Part shown: one piece after another, positions 54,635 to 63,983 of the stretch | Layout: the number at the start of each line of letters is the position of its first letter | How positions within the stretch are numbered: the first letter of the stretch is position 1 | Assembly (NCBI GenBank): GCA_963816545.1 | Contig: CAWFLE010000003.1 | Location: 1-64,000, forward strand | DNA length: 64,000 bases | Direction of reading: 5' to 3' | Source of the DNA: Albimonas sp963816545 | Lineage (GTDB): Bacteria > Pseudomonadota > Alphaproteobacteria > Rhodobacterales > Rhodobacteraceae | Made by a program: the position numbers and the translations under genes | Notes under the pieces: model-generated | Told to the model about the DNA's origin: nothing | The model's database searches: none | What the model saw: only the letters and a program-made list of their open reading frames with translations

Positions 54635-55290
54635 TCCCTGCGGCGCAGGTAGCGAAGAGGACCCGAGGGTTGACCGCAACGATCGGGGAGACCGATCCCG
54701 GTCAAGTGCTGGACCGACTGGAGGATGCGGGCGGGGACGGGGTCTCGGTCAACGACGTGCCGGGCGAATCCGGGGGCCGCTCCATCGGCGTGCCGCTCAT
54801 GGTGTCCGGGCTGCTGGCGGCGCTGCCGGAGGTGGGGGACATCCTCGCGCGTGTTCGCCACGCCGATCCTGCATTCCGTGACCGGGAAGGGCCGGCTGCG
54901 GGCGCCGGGGAAGGCCGGGCGCAAGCCCCCGACGCATGAGACGGTGGAGAAGGCGGTGGAGAAGAGCCGCCCCTGGACCGACCGGGAGGACCGCCTCCTC
55001 CGCTCCCGCCTGACCGCGCTGACGGGGCCGCCGGCTGGCGCTGGCGGCGGCGGCGGGGCTGCTGGCGGTCTCGCTCCCCCCGCTGGCGGCGACAAGGCTG
55101 CTGGCGGTTTCGCTCCACCCGCTGGCGGTGGTGCTCTTCGGCGCCAACGCCCCGGCCGCGGGGATCGCGCTGATCGGCCTCGGGCCGGCGACGCGGGACG
55201 GGATCGCGGCCTTGCCGGGCTGGGCGCTGGCGGGGGTGACGGTCTGGCTGCTGCTGACCGCGCTCCAGACCGCCTCCGCGCGGATCAGGC
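54631..55290 (+). pseudogene. Second ExoD-like gene with frame breaks
   Basis: It begins at or near a GTG (54631) overlapping the previous stop: QVLDRLEDAGGDGVSVNDV...IGVPLMVSGLLAALPEVGD. It continues in another frame with GVFATPILHSVTGKGRLR and RPWTDREDRLLRSRLTALTG, and ends ANAPAAGIALIGLGPATRDGIAALPGWALAGVTVWLLL, again the ExoD C-terminal pattern. A short internal duplication (LLAVSLPPLAATRLLAVSLHPL, about 55055-55130) is present. Tandem with the first ExoD gene. Frame changes near 54850 and 55035. Confidence 0.55.
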
Positions 55291-55514
55291 CGCGCGGGTC
55301 CCGCTCTCTGGACCGCCTGCGCCTCGTGGCTCCGGGCCGCCCGCGGCTCGGGCTTCCGAGGCCCCTCCATCCCGCGATTCCGGGCCGCCTCCGTCTCCAG
55401 GTTTCAGGCCGCCTCGGTCTCCCGGTTTCAGGCGGCCTGCGTCTCCCGGTACGAGGCCGCATCCGTCTCCCGAGCCCAGGCCGCCTGCGTTTCCCGCGCG
55501 AAGCGGAAGCCCCG
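55291..55514 (-). repeat. Short tandem repeats at the end of the monooxygenase fragment
   Basis: Between about 55370 and 55500, units of about 21-24 bp recur (GGCCGCCTCGGTCTCCCGG and variants). On the minus strand they read as ETQAA/ETDAA/ETEAA repeats fused to the truncated flavin monooxygenase frame. No other gene is seen in this stretch. Confidence 0.6.
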
Positions 55515-55738
55515 CCAGCCGTCGGCCGCGATCTCGCCCACCTTGGCGCAGTAATACTGGAGGGTTTCCACGTCGCAGCGCGCGCCGGGGTAGCGGTTCC
55601 ACCACCAGGCGCCGCCCACGCCGGTCGCGACCTCGGACGCCTGCGTCCTCAGCCCATCCCCCGCAGCCGGTGCAGCGCCAGCATGCCGCCGAAGCCCGCG
55701 CCCACCACCGCCGCGTCGAGCGTCCTCGCGTCCGCCAT
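55515..55738 (-). pseudogene. N-terminal fragment of a flavin-containing (Baeyer-Villiger type) monooxygenase
   Basis: From ATG 55738 the frame encodes LDAAVVGAGFGGMLALHRLRGMG with the FAD GxGxxG motif. It shifts by one base near 55653 and goes on with GVGGAWWWNRYPGARCDVETLQY, the diagnostic segment of Baeyer-Villiger monooxygenases. After about 75 residues homology ends and the tandem repeats begin, so more than 80 % of the enzyme (NADPH domain, catalytic Arg) is missing. A decayed remnant. Confidence 0.75.
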
Positions 55739-55863
55739 GGCCCGTTCCTCCCGTGCCTGCCTGACGCCAGGCCGGCGCCTGTAAATCGTTCGATCGATGG
55801 GCATCCCTTTCCCTGACCGACCGGCCGGTGCATGATCCCCCGAAACTTCGGAGGAGACCGCCC

Positions 55864-56789
55864 ATGCCCCTGCACCCCTTCGTCCATGTCGTGCTCGACC
55901 GCATGAAGGGCCTGCCCGCCATCTCGGACGGCTCGCCGGCCGAGGCGCGCGCCCTGATCGCCGCCGGCCGCGAGGGGCTGGGCGAGGGGCCGGAGCTTCC
56001 GAAGGCGGAGACGTTCGACCTGCCCACCCGCGCCGGGTCCATCCGCGCCCGCCTGCTGGTCCCCGAGGATCCGCAGGGCGTGTGCGTCTACCTCCACGGC
56101 GGCGGCTGGGTGATCTCCGACATCGACGATTACGACGCGCTCGGCCGTACGCTGGCGAAGGAGTCCGGCTGCGCGGTGCTGCTGCCGGACTACCGCCTCG
56201 CGCCCGAACATCCCTTCCCCGCGGGGCTGGAGGACGCGGAGGACGCGATCCTCTGGGCCGCCGACCACGCCGCCACCGCCTACGCCCGCCCCCTGCCCGT
56301 CTCGGTCGCGGGCGACAGCGCGGGCGGCAACCTCGCCACCGTCGCCGCGCGCAGGCTCGACGGCCGCGTGTCCATCGTCTTCCAGGGGCTGATCTATCCG
56401 GTCGCGGACTGCGACTTCTCCCGCCCCTCCTACGGCGAGCATGCCGACGGCTTCCCCCTGAAGCGCCGCGACATGCCGTGGTTCTTCAACCACTACGCGC
56501 CGGTGACCCTGCACGACACGCCCGACATCTCGCCGCTCAGGACCACGAGCCTCGCCGGCCTCCCCCCGCGACGGTGATCGTGGCGGAGTACGACGTGCTG
56601 GCCGACGAGGGCGACGCCTACGCGCGGGAGCTTGCCGCCGCGGGGGTTCCGGTGACGCACCGCCGGGTCAACGGCCTCGTTCACGGCTTCATCCGCTGGC
56701 ACAACCTGTGCGAGCCGGCGCGCGAGCAGGTGGAGCTTCTGGCCCGCGACATCGCCGAGCACTCCGCCCGCGCGGAGGCGCCGGCATGA
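55864..56789 (+). CDS. Alpha/beta hydrolase, hormone-sensitive lipase family; one apparent frameshift
   Basis: About 308 aa with the HSL signature HGGGWVISD (oxyanion hole), DYRLAPEHPFPAG, nucleophile Ser in GDSAGGN, Asp in EYDVLADEG and His in VHGFIRW. The frame changes near 56567 after SLAGLPP; the other frame continues ATVIVAEYD without loss, so one missing C would explain it. GGAGGAG is 6-7 nt before the ATG. ATGA overlap with the acyl-CoA dehydrogenase gene. Confidence 0.85.
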
Positions 56790-57941
56790 CCGACGACGAT
56801 CTCCAGTCCCTGCGCGACGGCGTGGCCCAGGTCTGCGCCCGCTTCCCCGACGACTACTGGGTGGAATGCGAGGCCGAGGCCCGCTTCCCCCGCGAATTCC
56901 ACCGCGCGATGGCCGAGGCGGGCTGGCTCGGGACCACGATGCCGGAGGAATACGGCGGCGCCGGCCTCGGCGTGACCGCGGCCGCCATCGTGATGCACGA
57001 GGCGGCGAAGCGCGGGGCGATGGCGGCGGCGTCCTCCATCCACATCAACATGTTCGGGCCCCACCCCATCGTGGTCCACGGCACGGACGCGCAGAAGGCC
57101 CGCTGGATCCCGCGGCTGGTCGTCGGGGGAGGATCAGGTCTGCTTCGGCGTGACGGAGCCGGATGCGGGCCTCGACACCACCTCCATCAAGACCTTCGCG
57201 CGGCGCACCAACGACGGCTACGTGGTGAAGGGGCGCAAGATCTGGACCTCCACCGCGCAGGTGGCCAACAAGATCCTGCTGCTGACGCGCACCACCGCCA
57301 AGGAGGACTGCGCGAAGCCCACGCAGGGGATCACCATCTTCTACACCGACCTCGACCGCGCGAAGATCGAGGTGAGCCGCATCCCCAAGCACGGCCGCGC
57401 CGCGGTGGACAGCAACATGCTGTTCATCGACGACCTGCATGTGCCGGAGGAGGACCGCATCGGCGAGGAGGGGCGCGGGTTCTCGTATCTGCTGGACAGC
57501 CTGAACCCCGAGCGCATCCTGATCGCGGCCGAGGCCATCGCCGTCGGCCAGGACGCCCTGCGCCGCGCCGCCGACTATGCGCGGGAGCGCGTGGTGTTCG
57601 GGCGTCCCATCGGCCAGAACCAGTCGATCCAGCACCCGCTGGCCGAGTGCTGGGCCAATCTCGAAGCGGCGTGGCTGATGACGCTCCGCGCCGCCGACCT
57701 CTACGATTCGGGCCGCCCCTGCGGCGCCGAAGCCAACGCGGCCAAGCTCCTGGGCGGCCGCGCGGGCCATGCGGCCTGCCTGCAGGCGGTGATGACCCAT
57801 GGCGGAATGGGCTACGCGAAGGAGTACCACGTGGAGCGGCTGATGCGGGAGGTCCTCATCAACCGCCTCGCGCCGGTGTCCGAGCAGATGGTGCTGTCCT
57901 TCATCGCCGAGCGGGTGCTGGGCCAGCCGAAGTCCTACTGA
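56786..57941 (+). CDS. Acyl-CoA dehydrogenase; one apparent frameshift
   Basis: About 385 aa: PDDYWVECEAEARFPREFHRAMAEAGWLGTTMPEEYGGAG, then (after a one-base shift near 57127) QVCFGVTEPDAGLDTTSIKT, the FAD/substrate signature. IKTFARRTNDGYVVKGRKIWTS, ADYARERVVFGRPIGQNQSIQ and HGGMGYAKEYHVERLMRE follow. The shift is best explained by one extra G in a run of five. Complete family length. With the preceding hydrolase it forms a short lipid or acyl-CoA catabolic operon. Confidence 0.88.
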
Positions 57942-58064
57942 CCCGGGCGGCCGTCCGCGCGGAGAAGATCTCCGCGCCCGTCCGCATCCGCGTCCGGCTT
58001 TCTCCATGCGGAGAAAGGGACGGCCTTGCACGCGGCTCGGGCCGGAGGCGCGGGTGTCGGAGGT

Positions 58065-58152
58065 TGGTGCGGGCGGCCGGACTTCGAACCGGCATATCCG
58101 TGAGGATGGCGGATTTTGAGTCCGCTGCGTCTACCAGTTCCGCCACGCCCGC
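58065..58152 (-). tRNA. tRNA-Leu (anticodon CAA)
   Basis: The 88-nt class II tRNA starts GCGGGCGTGGCGGAACTGG. The anticodon loop CTCAAAA gives anticodon CAA, with a long variable arm, the GGTTCGAAGTCC T-arm and an encoded CCA (58065-58067). Confidence 0.95.
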
Positions 58153-58468
58153 TAGGCCCGGCGACGGGAGGCGCGATCATATCGCCGCCCCGCCCGCCGT
58201 CAACGCCCTAGCGGGCGGGGCCGCATGAAGGGAAGGCGCCCCGCTCTGGACCGCTCCTTCTGGAGAGGCCCTCCCCCCCCAAGCCGCTCTCCAGAACACC
58301 CCCACGCCCCGGCCCGATCGGCGCCCGCGCGGGAGACCGCCCCGCCGCGCGCCCTCCCGGCAGGGCGGGCGAGGCTCCGCGTCTCCCCGGCGGAGGATGC
58401 GGCGCCATCGCCGCACCCCCTCCCTCGCGCGTGGACAGCCGCCCCCCGCCCGGCTAACGCTGCGCCCC
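58153..58468. other. Intergenic stretch between tRNA-Leu and yqaA-like gene
   Basis: About 315 bp of GC-rich DNA without a supported gene. The promoter of the tRNA (minus strand) and of the yqaA/dsbB unit (plus strand) must lie here; I cannot place boxes with confidence. Confidence 0.4.
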
Positions 58469-59049
58469 ATGCTGAGGGCGCTCTACGATTGGGTTCTGCA
58501 TCAGGCCGGGCGCCCTATGCGCTCTGGACCCTTGCGGCCGTGAGCTTCATCGAAAGCTCGATCTTCCCCATCCCGCCCGACGTTCTCCTGATCCCCATGA
58601 TCCTCGCGGCCCCCCGCCGCGCCTGGTTCATCGCGGGCGTCTGCACCCTCGCCTCCGTCCTCGGCGGCGCCTTCGGCTACTTCATCGGCTACGCCCTGTT
58701 CGAGACGCTGGGTCAGCCCGTCCTCGCCTTCTACGGCAAGGCCGAGGCGTTCGACGCCCTCGCCGCCTCCTACAACGACCAGGGCTTCTGGGCCGTCCTC
58801 ATCGCCGGCGTGACGCCCTTCCCCTACAAGGTCATCACCATCTTCTCCGGCGCCACCGGGCTCAACTTCGCGCTCTTCATGGCGACCTCGATCCTCGCCC
58901 GCGGCCTGCGCTTCTTCGTGATCGCGGCGCTCCTGAACCGCTACGGCGACGCGGCGCGCGAGTTCATCGAGCGCCGGCTCGGCCTCGTCGCCACAATCTC
59001 CATCGCCCTGCTGATCGGCGGCTTCGCCGTGGTGAGATACGCCCTGTGA
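58469..59049 (+). CDS. YqaA/DedA-like membrane protein; one apparent frameshift near start
   Basis: About 193 aa. The start MLRALYDWVLHQAGRP (ATG 58469) is followed in the next frame by YALWTLAAVSFIESSIFPIPPDVLLIPMILAA; one C missing near 58508 would join them. The conserved FIES..FPIPPD segment, GYALFE, and FWAVLIAGVTPFPYKVITIFSG are typical of the YqaA/SNARE-associated (DedA) family, inner-membrane lipid scramblase-like proteins. GTGA overlap with dsbB, a common gene pair in Rhodobacterales. Confidence 0.85.
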
Positions 59050-59546
59050 CCGAGAAGCCCTCCACCTACCTCGCCGGCCTCGCCGCCGCGGGCTCCTTCG
59101 CGCTCCTGTTCGGGGCGCTGCTGTCGCAATACGCGGGCGGGCTCGCCCCCTGCCACCTGTGCATCTGGCAGCGCTGGCCCCACGCCGTCGCCATCGCGCT
59201 CGGCGCCCTGCTGCTGATCCCCGCGCTGCGCGAGGCGCGCGTGATCCGCGTCGCCGGCGCCCTCGCGGCCCTCACCACCGCCGGCATCGGCGCCTTCCAC
59301 ACCGGCGTCGAAAAAGGCTGGTGGGAGGGCCCGACCACCTGCGTCGGCGGCCAGTCCGCCAACATGACCACCGACCAGCTTCTGCAATCCATCCAGAACG
59401 CCCCCCTCGTGCGCTGCGACGAGGTGGCGTGGCAGTTCCTGTCGCTCTCGATGGCGAGCTGGAACGCGATCCTGTCGCTGATCCTCGCGGCCCTGTGGAT
59501 CGCCTCCCTCCGTCAGGGCTCCAGCTCGGCGTCCCAGTACAGGTAA
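59046..59546 (+). CDS. dsbB: Disulfide bond formation protein B family
   Basis: A 166-aa inner-membrane protein with four hydrophobic helices; the first periplasmic cysteine pair is Cys36/Cys39 (APCHLC) and the second Cys99/Cys124. It reoxidises a periplasmic DsbA-type oxidase with quinone. GTG start at 59046 overlapping the upstream stop. The 3' end overlaps the convergent HNH gene by about 34 bp. Confidence 0.9.
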   Translation: MTEKPSTYLAGLAAAGSFALLFGALLSQYAGGLAPCHLCIWQRWPHAVAIALGALLLIPALREARVIRVAGALAALTTAGIGAFHTGVEKGWWEGPTTCVGGQSANMTTDQLLQSIQNAPLVRCDEVAWQFLSLSMASWNAILSLILAALWIASLRQGSSSASQYR

Positions 59547-60151
59547 TCCATCCACGAATCATGCAGGTGGTTGGGGGGGAACTTCCGCCCCACGTTCTGC
59601 AGCACCGCCGCCGTGGGCCGCCCGGGCGCCTGCTTCAGCCGCATTCCCGCCTGCTTCAGGCTGCGCGAGCCCTTCTTCAGGTTGCACGGCCCGCAGGCGG
59701 CCACGACGTTCTCCCACGTCGTCCGCCCGCCCGCCGCCCGCGGGATCACATGGTCGAAGGTCAGCTCCCCCTTCGCCCCGCAATACTGGCAGCGGAACTG
59801 GTCCCGCAGGAACAGGTTGAACCGCGTGAACGCCGCCAGCCGCGCCGGCTTCACGTAGTCCCGCAGCACCACCACCGAGGGCAGCCGGATCTCCAGGCTC
59901 GGAGACCGCGCCACCTCCTCATACTCCGCCACGATGGTCACCCGGTCGAGGAACGCGGCCTTCACCGCCTCCTGCCAGGGCCACAGCGACAGCGGAAAGT
60001 AGCTGAGCGGCCGGTAATCGGCGTTCAGCACCAGCGCCGGATGTTCCTTCAACCGCGCCGGACTTCGCACGAAGTGCGTCGTGTAGGGGTCGTGATGCAC
60101 CCGCAAGCTCTCCCGTCCCAGTCGTCTGACTGCGCCGAGACCGGACGCCAC
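59513..60151 (-). CDS. HNH endonuclease family protein
   Basis: A 212-aa protein with zinc-binding Cys121/Cys124 (FRCQYCG) and Cys153/Cys156 (ACGPCNLKKG). The HNH core His134 and Pro137 are in TFDHVIPRAAGG and Asn148 in TWENVV. This protein type (VLNADYRPLSYFPLSLWPWQEAVKA) is conserved in alphaproteobacteria as an ordinary chromosomal gene; its physiological role is not well defined. First residues before MRVHHDP-like sequence are uncertain. Confidence 0.85.
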   Translation of the reverse strand: MASGLGAVRRLGRESLRVHHDPYTTHFVRSPARLKEHPALVLNADYRPLSYFPLSLWPWQEAVKAAFLDRVTIVAEYEEVARSPSLEIRLPSVVVLRDYVKPARLAAFTRFNLFLRDQFRCQYCGAKGELTFDHVIPRAAGGRTTWENVVAACGPCNLKKGSRSLKQAGMRLKQAPGRPTAAVLQNVGRKFPPNHLHDSWMDYLYWDAELEP

Positions 60152-60283
60152 TCCGCCCCGGATAGCCTGACTATATCTGGCGGCTTACGTCGCGCAACTC
60201 TCCAGATGCAGATCGCCCGACGCGCCGCAGGGACGCCTACCAGACCGGGACGACGGTTTTGCGACGGGAGCGGGCGCGCGCCC

Positions 60284-60940
60284 CTACTCCAGATGCGCCT
60301 TCAGCATCTGCAGCGCCGCCACCAGCCCTTCGGGAGAGATCGAGTGCGGGATCCCCGGGCAGGCCAGCGTGCGCACGAAGACGCCCGCCTCGTCCAACCC
60401 CTTGCGCGCCTCCTCCATGCTCTCGAACGGGACCACGGGGTCGGCCTCGCCATGCACCAGCAGCACCGGCGGCTTCGACCTGATCTCGCCCGACAGCCGC
60501 TCCGGCGCCAGCAGCCGGCCCGAGAAGCCGACGATGCACGCCAGCTGCTCGTCCCGCCGCGGCCCCACATGCAGGGACATCATCGTCCCCTGAGAGAACC
60601 CCACCAGCGCGATCTTCGAGGCCGGCAGCCCGGTCTCCTTCATCAGGTCGTCCAGATACCCGTTCAGCAGGTCCACCGAGGCGTCGAAGCTCTTCTCCCG
60701 CTGCTCCTGCGGTGTGCCGTCCATGCCGGGGATGCCGAACCACTGGCGGCCCATCGGGTTCATGGCGTTTCGCTCGGGCGCGTCGGGGGCGCGGAATTCG
60801 GTGCCCATCAGGTGCTCGGCCATCACGTCCGCGAGCCCGATCAGGTCGGCGCCGTCGGCCCCGTAGCCATGCAGCAGCACCACGACGGAGGTGCGGTCCC
60901 CGCTCTGAGACGGCCGCATGGGCCCGGAAAGCGTCGCCAT
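60284..60940 (-). CDS. Phospholipase/carboxylesterase family protein
   Basis: A 218-aa alpha/beta hydrolase with Ser116 in GFSQGTMM, Asp167 in GEADPVVP and His199 in GIPHSISP; the N-terminal LLHGYGADGADLI forms the oxyanion hole. Family of esterases acting on short acyl esters or lysophospholipids. It lies 1 bp after the glycosylase stop, so the two genes are co-transcribed. Confidence 0.88.
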   Translation of the reverse strand: MATLSGPMRPSQSGDRTSVVVLLHGYGADGADLIGLADVMAEHLMGTEFRAPDAPERNAMNPMGRQWFGIPGMDGTPQEQREKSFDASVDLLNGYLDDLMKETGLPASKIALVGFSQGTMMSLHVGPRRDEQLACIVGFSGRLLAPERLSGEIRSKPPVLLVHGEADPVVPFESMEEARKGLDEAGVFVRTLACPGIPHSISPEGLVAALQMLKAHLE

Positions 60941-60941
60941 T

Positions 60942-61580
60942 CTACCTGATCCCTTCCCTGTTCCTCGCCACGCGGTAATAGGCGAAGAGCATCCGCGCCG
61001 CCACCCCTCGCCAGGGGGACCAGGCCTCCGCCATCCCCGCCAGCGCCTTCGCGGAGGGCCGCGCCTCCAGCCCGAACAGCGCCCGCGCCGCCTCCTGCAA
61101 CGCAAGGTCGCCGGGCGCGAACACGTCCGCGCGCCCGAGGGAGAACATCAGGTAGATCTCCGCCGTCCAGCGCCCGATCCCCGGCACGGCCACCAGCGCC
61201 GCGATGGCCTCCTCGTCGGGCAGCGCGCGCAGCCCCTCATAGTCCAGCGCCGCCTCCGCCAGCGCCTTCGCGTAGCGCGCCTTCGGCCGCGAAAGCCCCA
61301 GCGCGCGCAGGTCCTCCACGTCGCGCGCGGCCAGCGCCCCGGGCGTGGTGACCCCCGCCGCCTCCAGCCGCGCCCAGATGCCCGCGGCGGCCGCGACCGA
61401 GATCTGCTGGGAGACGATGGCCGACAGCAGCTGCGCGAACCCGTCCGCGCGGCGCCTCAGCGGCGGCGGCCCGGCCTCCTCCAGCACGCGGGCGAAGCGC
61501 GGCTCCCGCTGCACGAGCCAGGCCGCCCCCTCCGCCACGCATTCGTCCGTCTCGATGATCCTGCCCACCATGCGAGGCAC
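60942..61580 (-). CDS. alkA: DNA-3-methyladenine glycosylase (AlkA-type, HhH-GPD)
   Basis: A 212-aa glycosylase with helix-hairpin-helix VPGIGRWTA (residues 132-140) and catalytic Asp158 in FAPGDLALQ; LLSAIVSQQIS is the typical start of the HhH-GPD domain. It removes alkylated bases from DNA. It lacks the N-terminal AlkA_N domain of the E. coli enzyme. Start at 61580 or 61571. Confidence 0.88.
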   Translation of the reverse strand: MPRMVGRIIETDECVAEGAAWLVQREPRFARVLEEAGPPPLRRRADGFAQLLSAIVSQQISVAAAAGIWARLEAAGVTTPGALAARDVEDLRALGLSRPKARYAKALAEAALDYEGLRALPDEEAIAALVAVPGIGRWTAEIYLMFSLGRADVFAPGDLALQEAARALFGLEARPSAKALAGMAEAWSPWRGVAARMLFAYYRVARNREGIR

Positions 61581-62026
61581 GGAACGCCGCCCACCCGCCC
61601 CGCGTCAAGCCCGCCGGCCTCCGGCCGGGCCGCGGCGCCGCGGTCCCGCCTGTGTGGACGGAGGCGCCCGCCGCGGCGTTGCAGGCGAAGGCGCCTCTGG
61701 CCGGCGCCCCCTTCCCGGCCGCCGGAACGGGGCGACCGTCGCCAGACCGCGCCACGCCCTCCGCGCGCCGCGGGCGCCCCCGTCCCCACAGGCGGAACAC
61801 TCGCCGCGGCGCCTACGCCGGAAGTCCCCGCGCCCGGCGATAACCCTTCCTCAACCCTTTCGGCAACGGTTCCCTAACCTTCAGCGCGAATTTTGCAGCA
61901 ATATCAACGAAAGTGCCCCCTAACGACCCGTCCACCCCAAACTACGCCCACCTATGCGCGTTTCGCTGCGAAACACCCCCTGCGAAACGCCTTGACCCTT
62001 CCCGCCCCCCGGCCCTTCCTCCCCCC
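61581..62026. other. Intergenic region upstream of gluQ
   Basis: About 445 bp between divergent genes. GC-rich to 61840, then a patch of lower GC (61840-61975) that probably contains the promoters. It includes the palindrome at 61960-61974. Confidence 0.45.
61960..61990. promoter_or_regulatory. GTTTCGCTGCGAAAC palindrome plus half site
   Basis: An odd-centred palindrome GTTTCGCTGCGAAAC (61960-61974) is followed at 61981 by TGCGAAACGC. It lies 52 bp upstream of the gluQ start. The related elements at 27477 and 41966 share the GTTTCGC and GCGAAA(C) halves. Confidence 0.45.
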
Positions 62027-62920
62027 ATGCATACCGAGCGCTTCGCCCCCTCCCCCAACGGCCTTCTGCATCTGGGCCACGCCTTCTCGGCCCTGACCGC
62101 CTCCGACGCCGCCCGCGAGGTCCGCGGCCGCTTCCTCCTGCGCATCGAGGACATCGACCGGACCCGCGCCCGACCGGAATACGAGGCCGCCATCCACGAG
62201 GACCTCCGCTGGCTCGGCCTCTCCTGGCCCGAGCCGGTCCTGCGCCAGTCCAACCGCTTCCCCGCCTACCGCGCCGCCCTCCACTCGCTAAGCGCCCGCG
62301 GCCTCCTCTACCCCTGCGCCTGCACCCGCCGGGACATCGCCGCCGCCCTCGACGCCCCGCAGGAGGGCGCCCACGGGCCCGAGGGCCCCGACGGCTTCCC
62401 CTACCCCGGAACCTGCCGCGAGGCGCCGCCGGACCCGAGCCTCCCAGCCGCCCTGCGCCTAGACATGCGGGCCGCGATCCGCGCCCTCGGCGGCCCCGCC
62501 GCCATCCGCGCCCTGAGTTTCGAGGAGCTGGACGAAGGTCCGAACGGCGAGACCGGCCTCCAGCGCCTCTCCCCCGACTGGCTGGTCGGGACCTGCGGCG
62601 ACGTGATCCTCGCCCGCAAGGACATCGAGACGAGCTACCACCTCTCGGTCGTGGTGGACGACGCCCACCAGGAGGTCAGCCACGTGACCCGCGGGCGGGA
62701 CCTGTTCTCCGCCACGCCGCTCCAGCGCCTCCTCCAGGCGCTGCTCGGCCTGCCGACGCCCCGCTACCGCCACCACCGCCTGATCCGGGACGCCTCCGGC
62801 CGCCGCCTCGCCAAGCGGGACCGGGACGCCGGCATCCGCGAGCTGCGGGAAGAAGGCGTCACTCCGGCGCAGATCCGCGCGCGTCTCGGGCTGCGTCCGC
62901 CGCCAGCACCCGCCGGATGA
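62027..62920 (+). CDS. gluQ: Glutamyl-Q tRNA(Asp) synthetase
   Basis: A 297-aa paralogue of the glutamyl-tRNA synthetase catalytic core: RFAPSPNGLLHLGHAFSA (HIGH-like), RIEDIDRTR, a zinc-type CACTRRDI...CREAP segment, and LAKRDRD in place of KMSKS. No anticodon-binding domain, as expected. It glutamylates queuosine on tRNA(Asp). ATG 62027 chosen; the frame is open to 61913 without support. Confidence 0.92.
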   Translation: MHTERFAPSPNGLLHLGHAFSALTASDAAREVRGRFLLRIEDIDRTRARPEYEAAIHEDLRWLGLSWPEPVLRQSNRFPAYRAALHSLSARGLLYPCACTRRDIAAALDAPQEGAHGPEGPDGFPYPGTCREAPPDPSLPAALRLDMRAAIRALGGPAAIRALSFEELDEGPNGETGLQRLSPDWLVGTCGDVILARKDIETSYHLSVVVDDAHQEVSHVTRGRDLFSATPLQRLLQALLGLPTPRYRHHRLIRDASGRRLAKRDRDAGIRELREEGVTPAQIRARLGLRPPPAPAG

Positions 62921-63983
62921 TCCCCGCCATCAGCGGCAGGGCGAACAGCACCGCGAAGATCCGCGCCATGTGATGGGTGGCGACGAAGGCCGGGTCCGCG
63001 TCGATGGCGAGCGCGATGAGGCTCATCTCCGCAACCCCTCCGGGCGCGAAGGCCAGCAGCGCGGCGAAGAGGTCGATCCCGAGGATCCATTCCGCCAGCA
63101 GCGCGAACACCCCCGAGAGCGCCATCAGGATGATGGTCCCGAGGATCGTCCACCCCGCCGTCTGCGCGAAGAACCTCGCCGGCACCCCGTGGAAGCGCGT
63201 GCCGATGGAGGAGCCGGCCACCAGCAGCGACAGCTCCACCAGCCAGCCCGGCAGCCCGCCCTCCACCACGCCCGCGAGCCTCAGCCCCGCGCTCGCCAGC
63301 AGCGGCCCGAGGAGGTAGGGGGCAGGCGCCCCCAGCCGCCGGAACAGGAACACCGAGGGAAACCCGACCGCCGCCAGCAGCGCGAAATCGGCGGCGGAGA
63401 TCAGCGTCTCCCCCTGCGCCATGGTCCCCTCCGGCTGCGGCAGGCCCAGCCAGCCGAAGGCGATGGCCGGCGCCGCCGCCACCACCAGCGCCACCCGCAG
63501 CGCGTGGTAGAGCGCGACCCGCCGCTCGTCCGTCCCCATCTCTCCGGCGAAGATCGCGACCGCCGTCAGCCCGCCGGGCATGGAGATCAGCAGCGAGGTC
63601 CCCCCGTCCATGGAGGAGAACCGCCGGAAAACCGCGAAGCACGCCGCCGCCCCGACCGGCACGTAGAGCACCGCGAGGGCCAGCGTCAGGGGCCAGCGCG
63701 CCAGCTCCGCCGCGCCGACGAAGGAGAAGCTCTCCCCCAGGAACAGGCCGATCACCGACAGGAACGCCATGCGGAACCACACCGGCACGTCGATGGGCGC
63801 GCCCGCGAAACTCGCGGCCATGCAGAGGAACAGCGAGCCCAGCATCCAGGCGAGCGGGACGCCCATGCGCTCCGCCGCGAAACCGCCCACGGCGCCGACC
63901 GCGAGCCCCAGCGCCAGCCGCCCGAGGTTGCGCCTCGTGAGACGCTGCGCCCAGACCTCGCGCGCCGTGGCGGGTTCGCTCAT
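62859..63983 (-). CDS. AbrB-family membrane protein (ammonia monooxygenase-associated type)
   Basis: A 374-aa protein with about ten hydrophobic segments in two similar halves. Repeated elements PLAWMLGSLF / APYLLGPLLA and SMPGGLTAVAIFAGEMG / FAPGGVAEMSLIALAI mark the AbrB duplication family. Function poorly defined (putative transporter or regulator of membrane processes). It overlaps the convergent gluQ gene by 62 bp. The upstream sequence (63980-64000) reads IMAPLP then TGA, overlapping the ATG as ATGA, so another gene of the same operon ends here. Confidence 0.85.
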   Translation of the reverse strand: MSEPATAREVWAQRLTRRNLGRLALGLAVGAVGGFAAERMGVPLAWMLGSLFLCMAASFAGAPIDVPVWFRMAFLSVIGLFLGESFSFVGAAELARWPLTLALAVLYVPVGAAACFAVFRRFSSMDGGTSLLISMPGGLTAVAIFAGEMGTDERRVALYHALRVALVVAAAPAIAFGWLGLPQPEGTMAQGETLISAADFALLAAVGFPSVFLFRRLGAPAPYLLGPLLASAGLRLAGVVEGGLPGWLVELSLLVAGSSIGTRFHGVPARFFAQTAGWTILGTIILMALSGVFALLAEWILGIDLFAALLAFAPGGVAEMSLIALAIDADPAFVATHHMARIFAVLFALPLMAGIIRRVLAADAARDARGSAPE

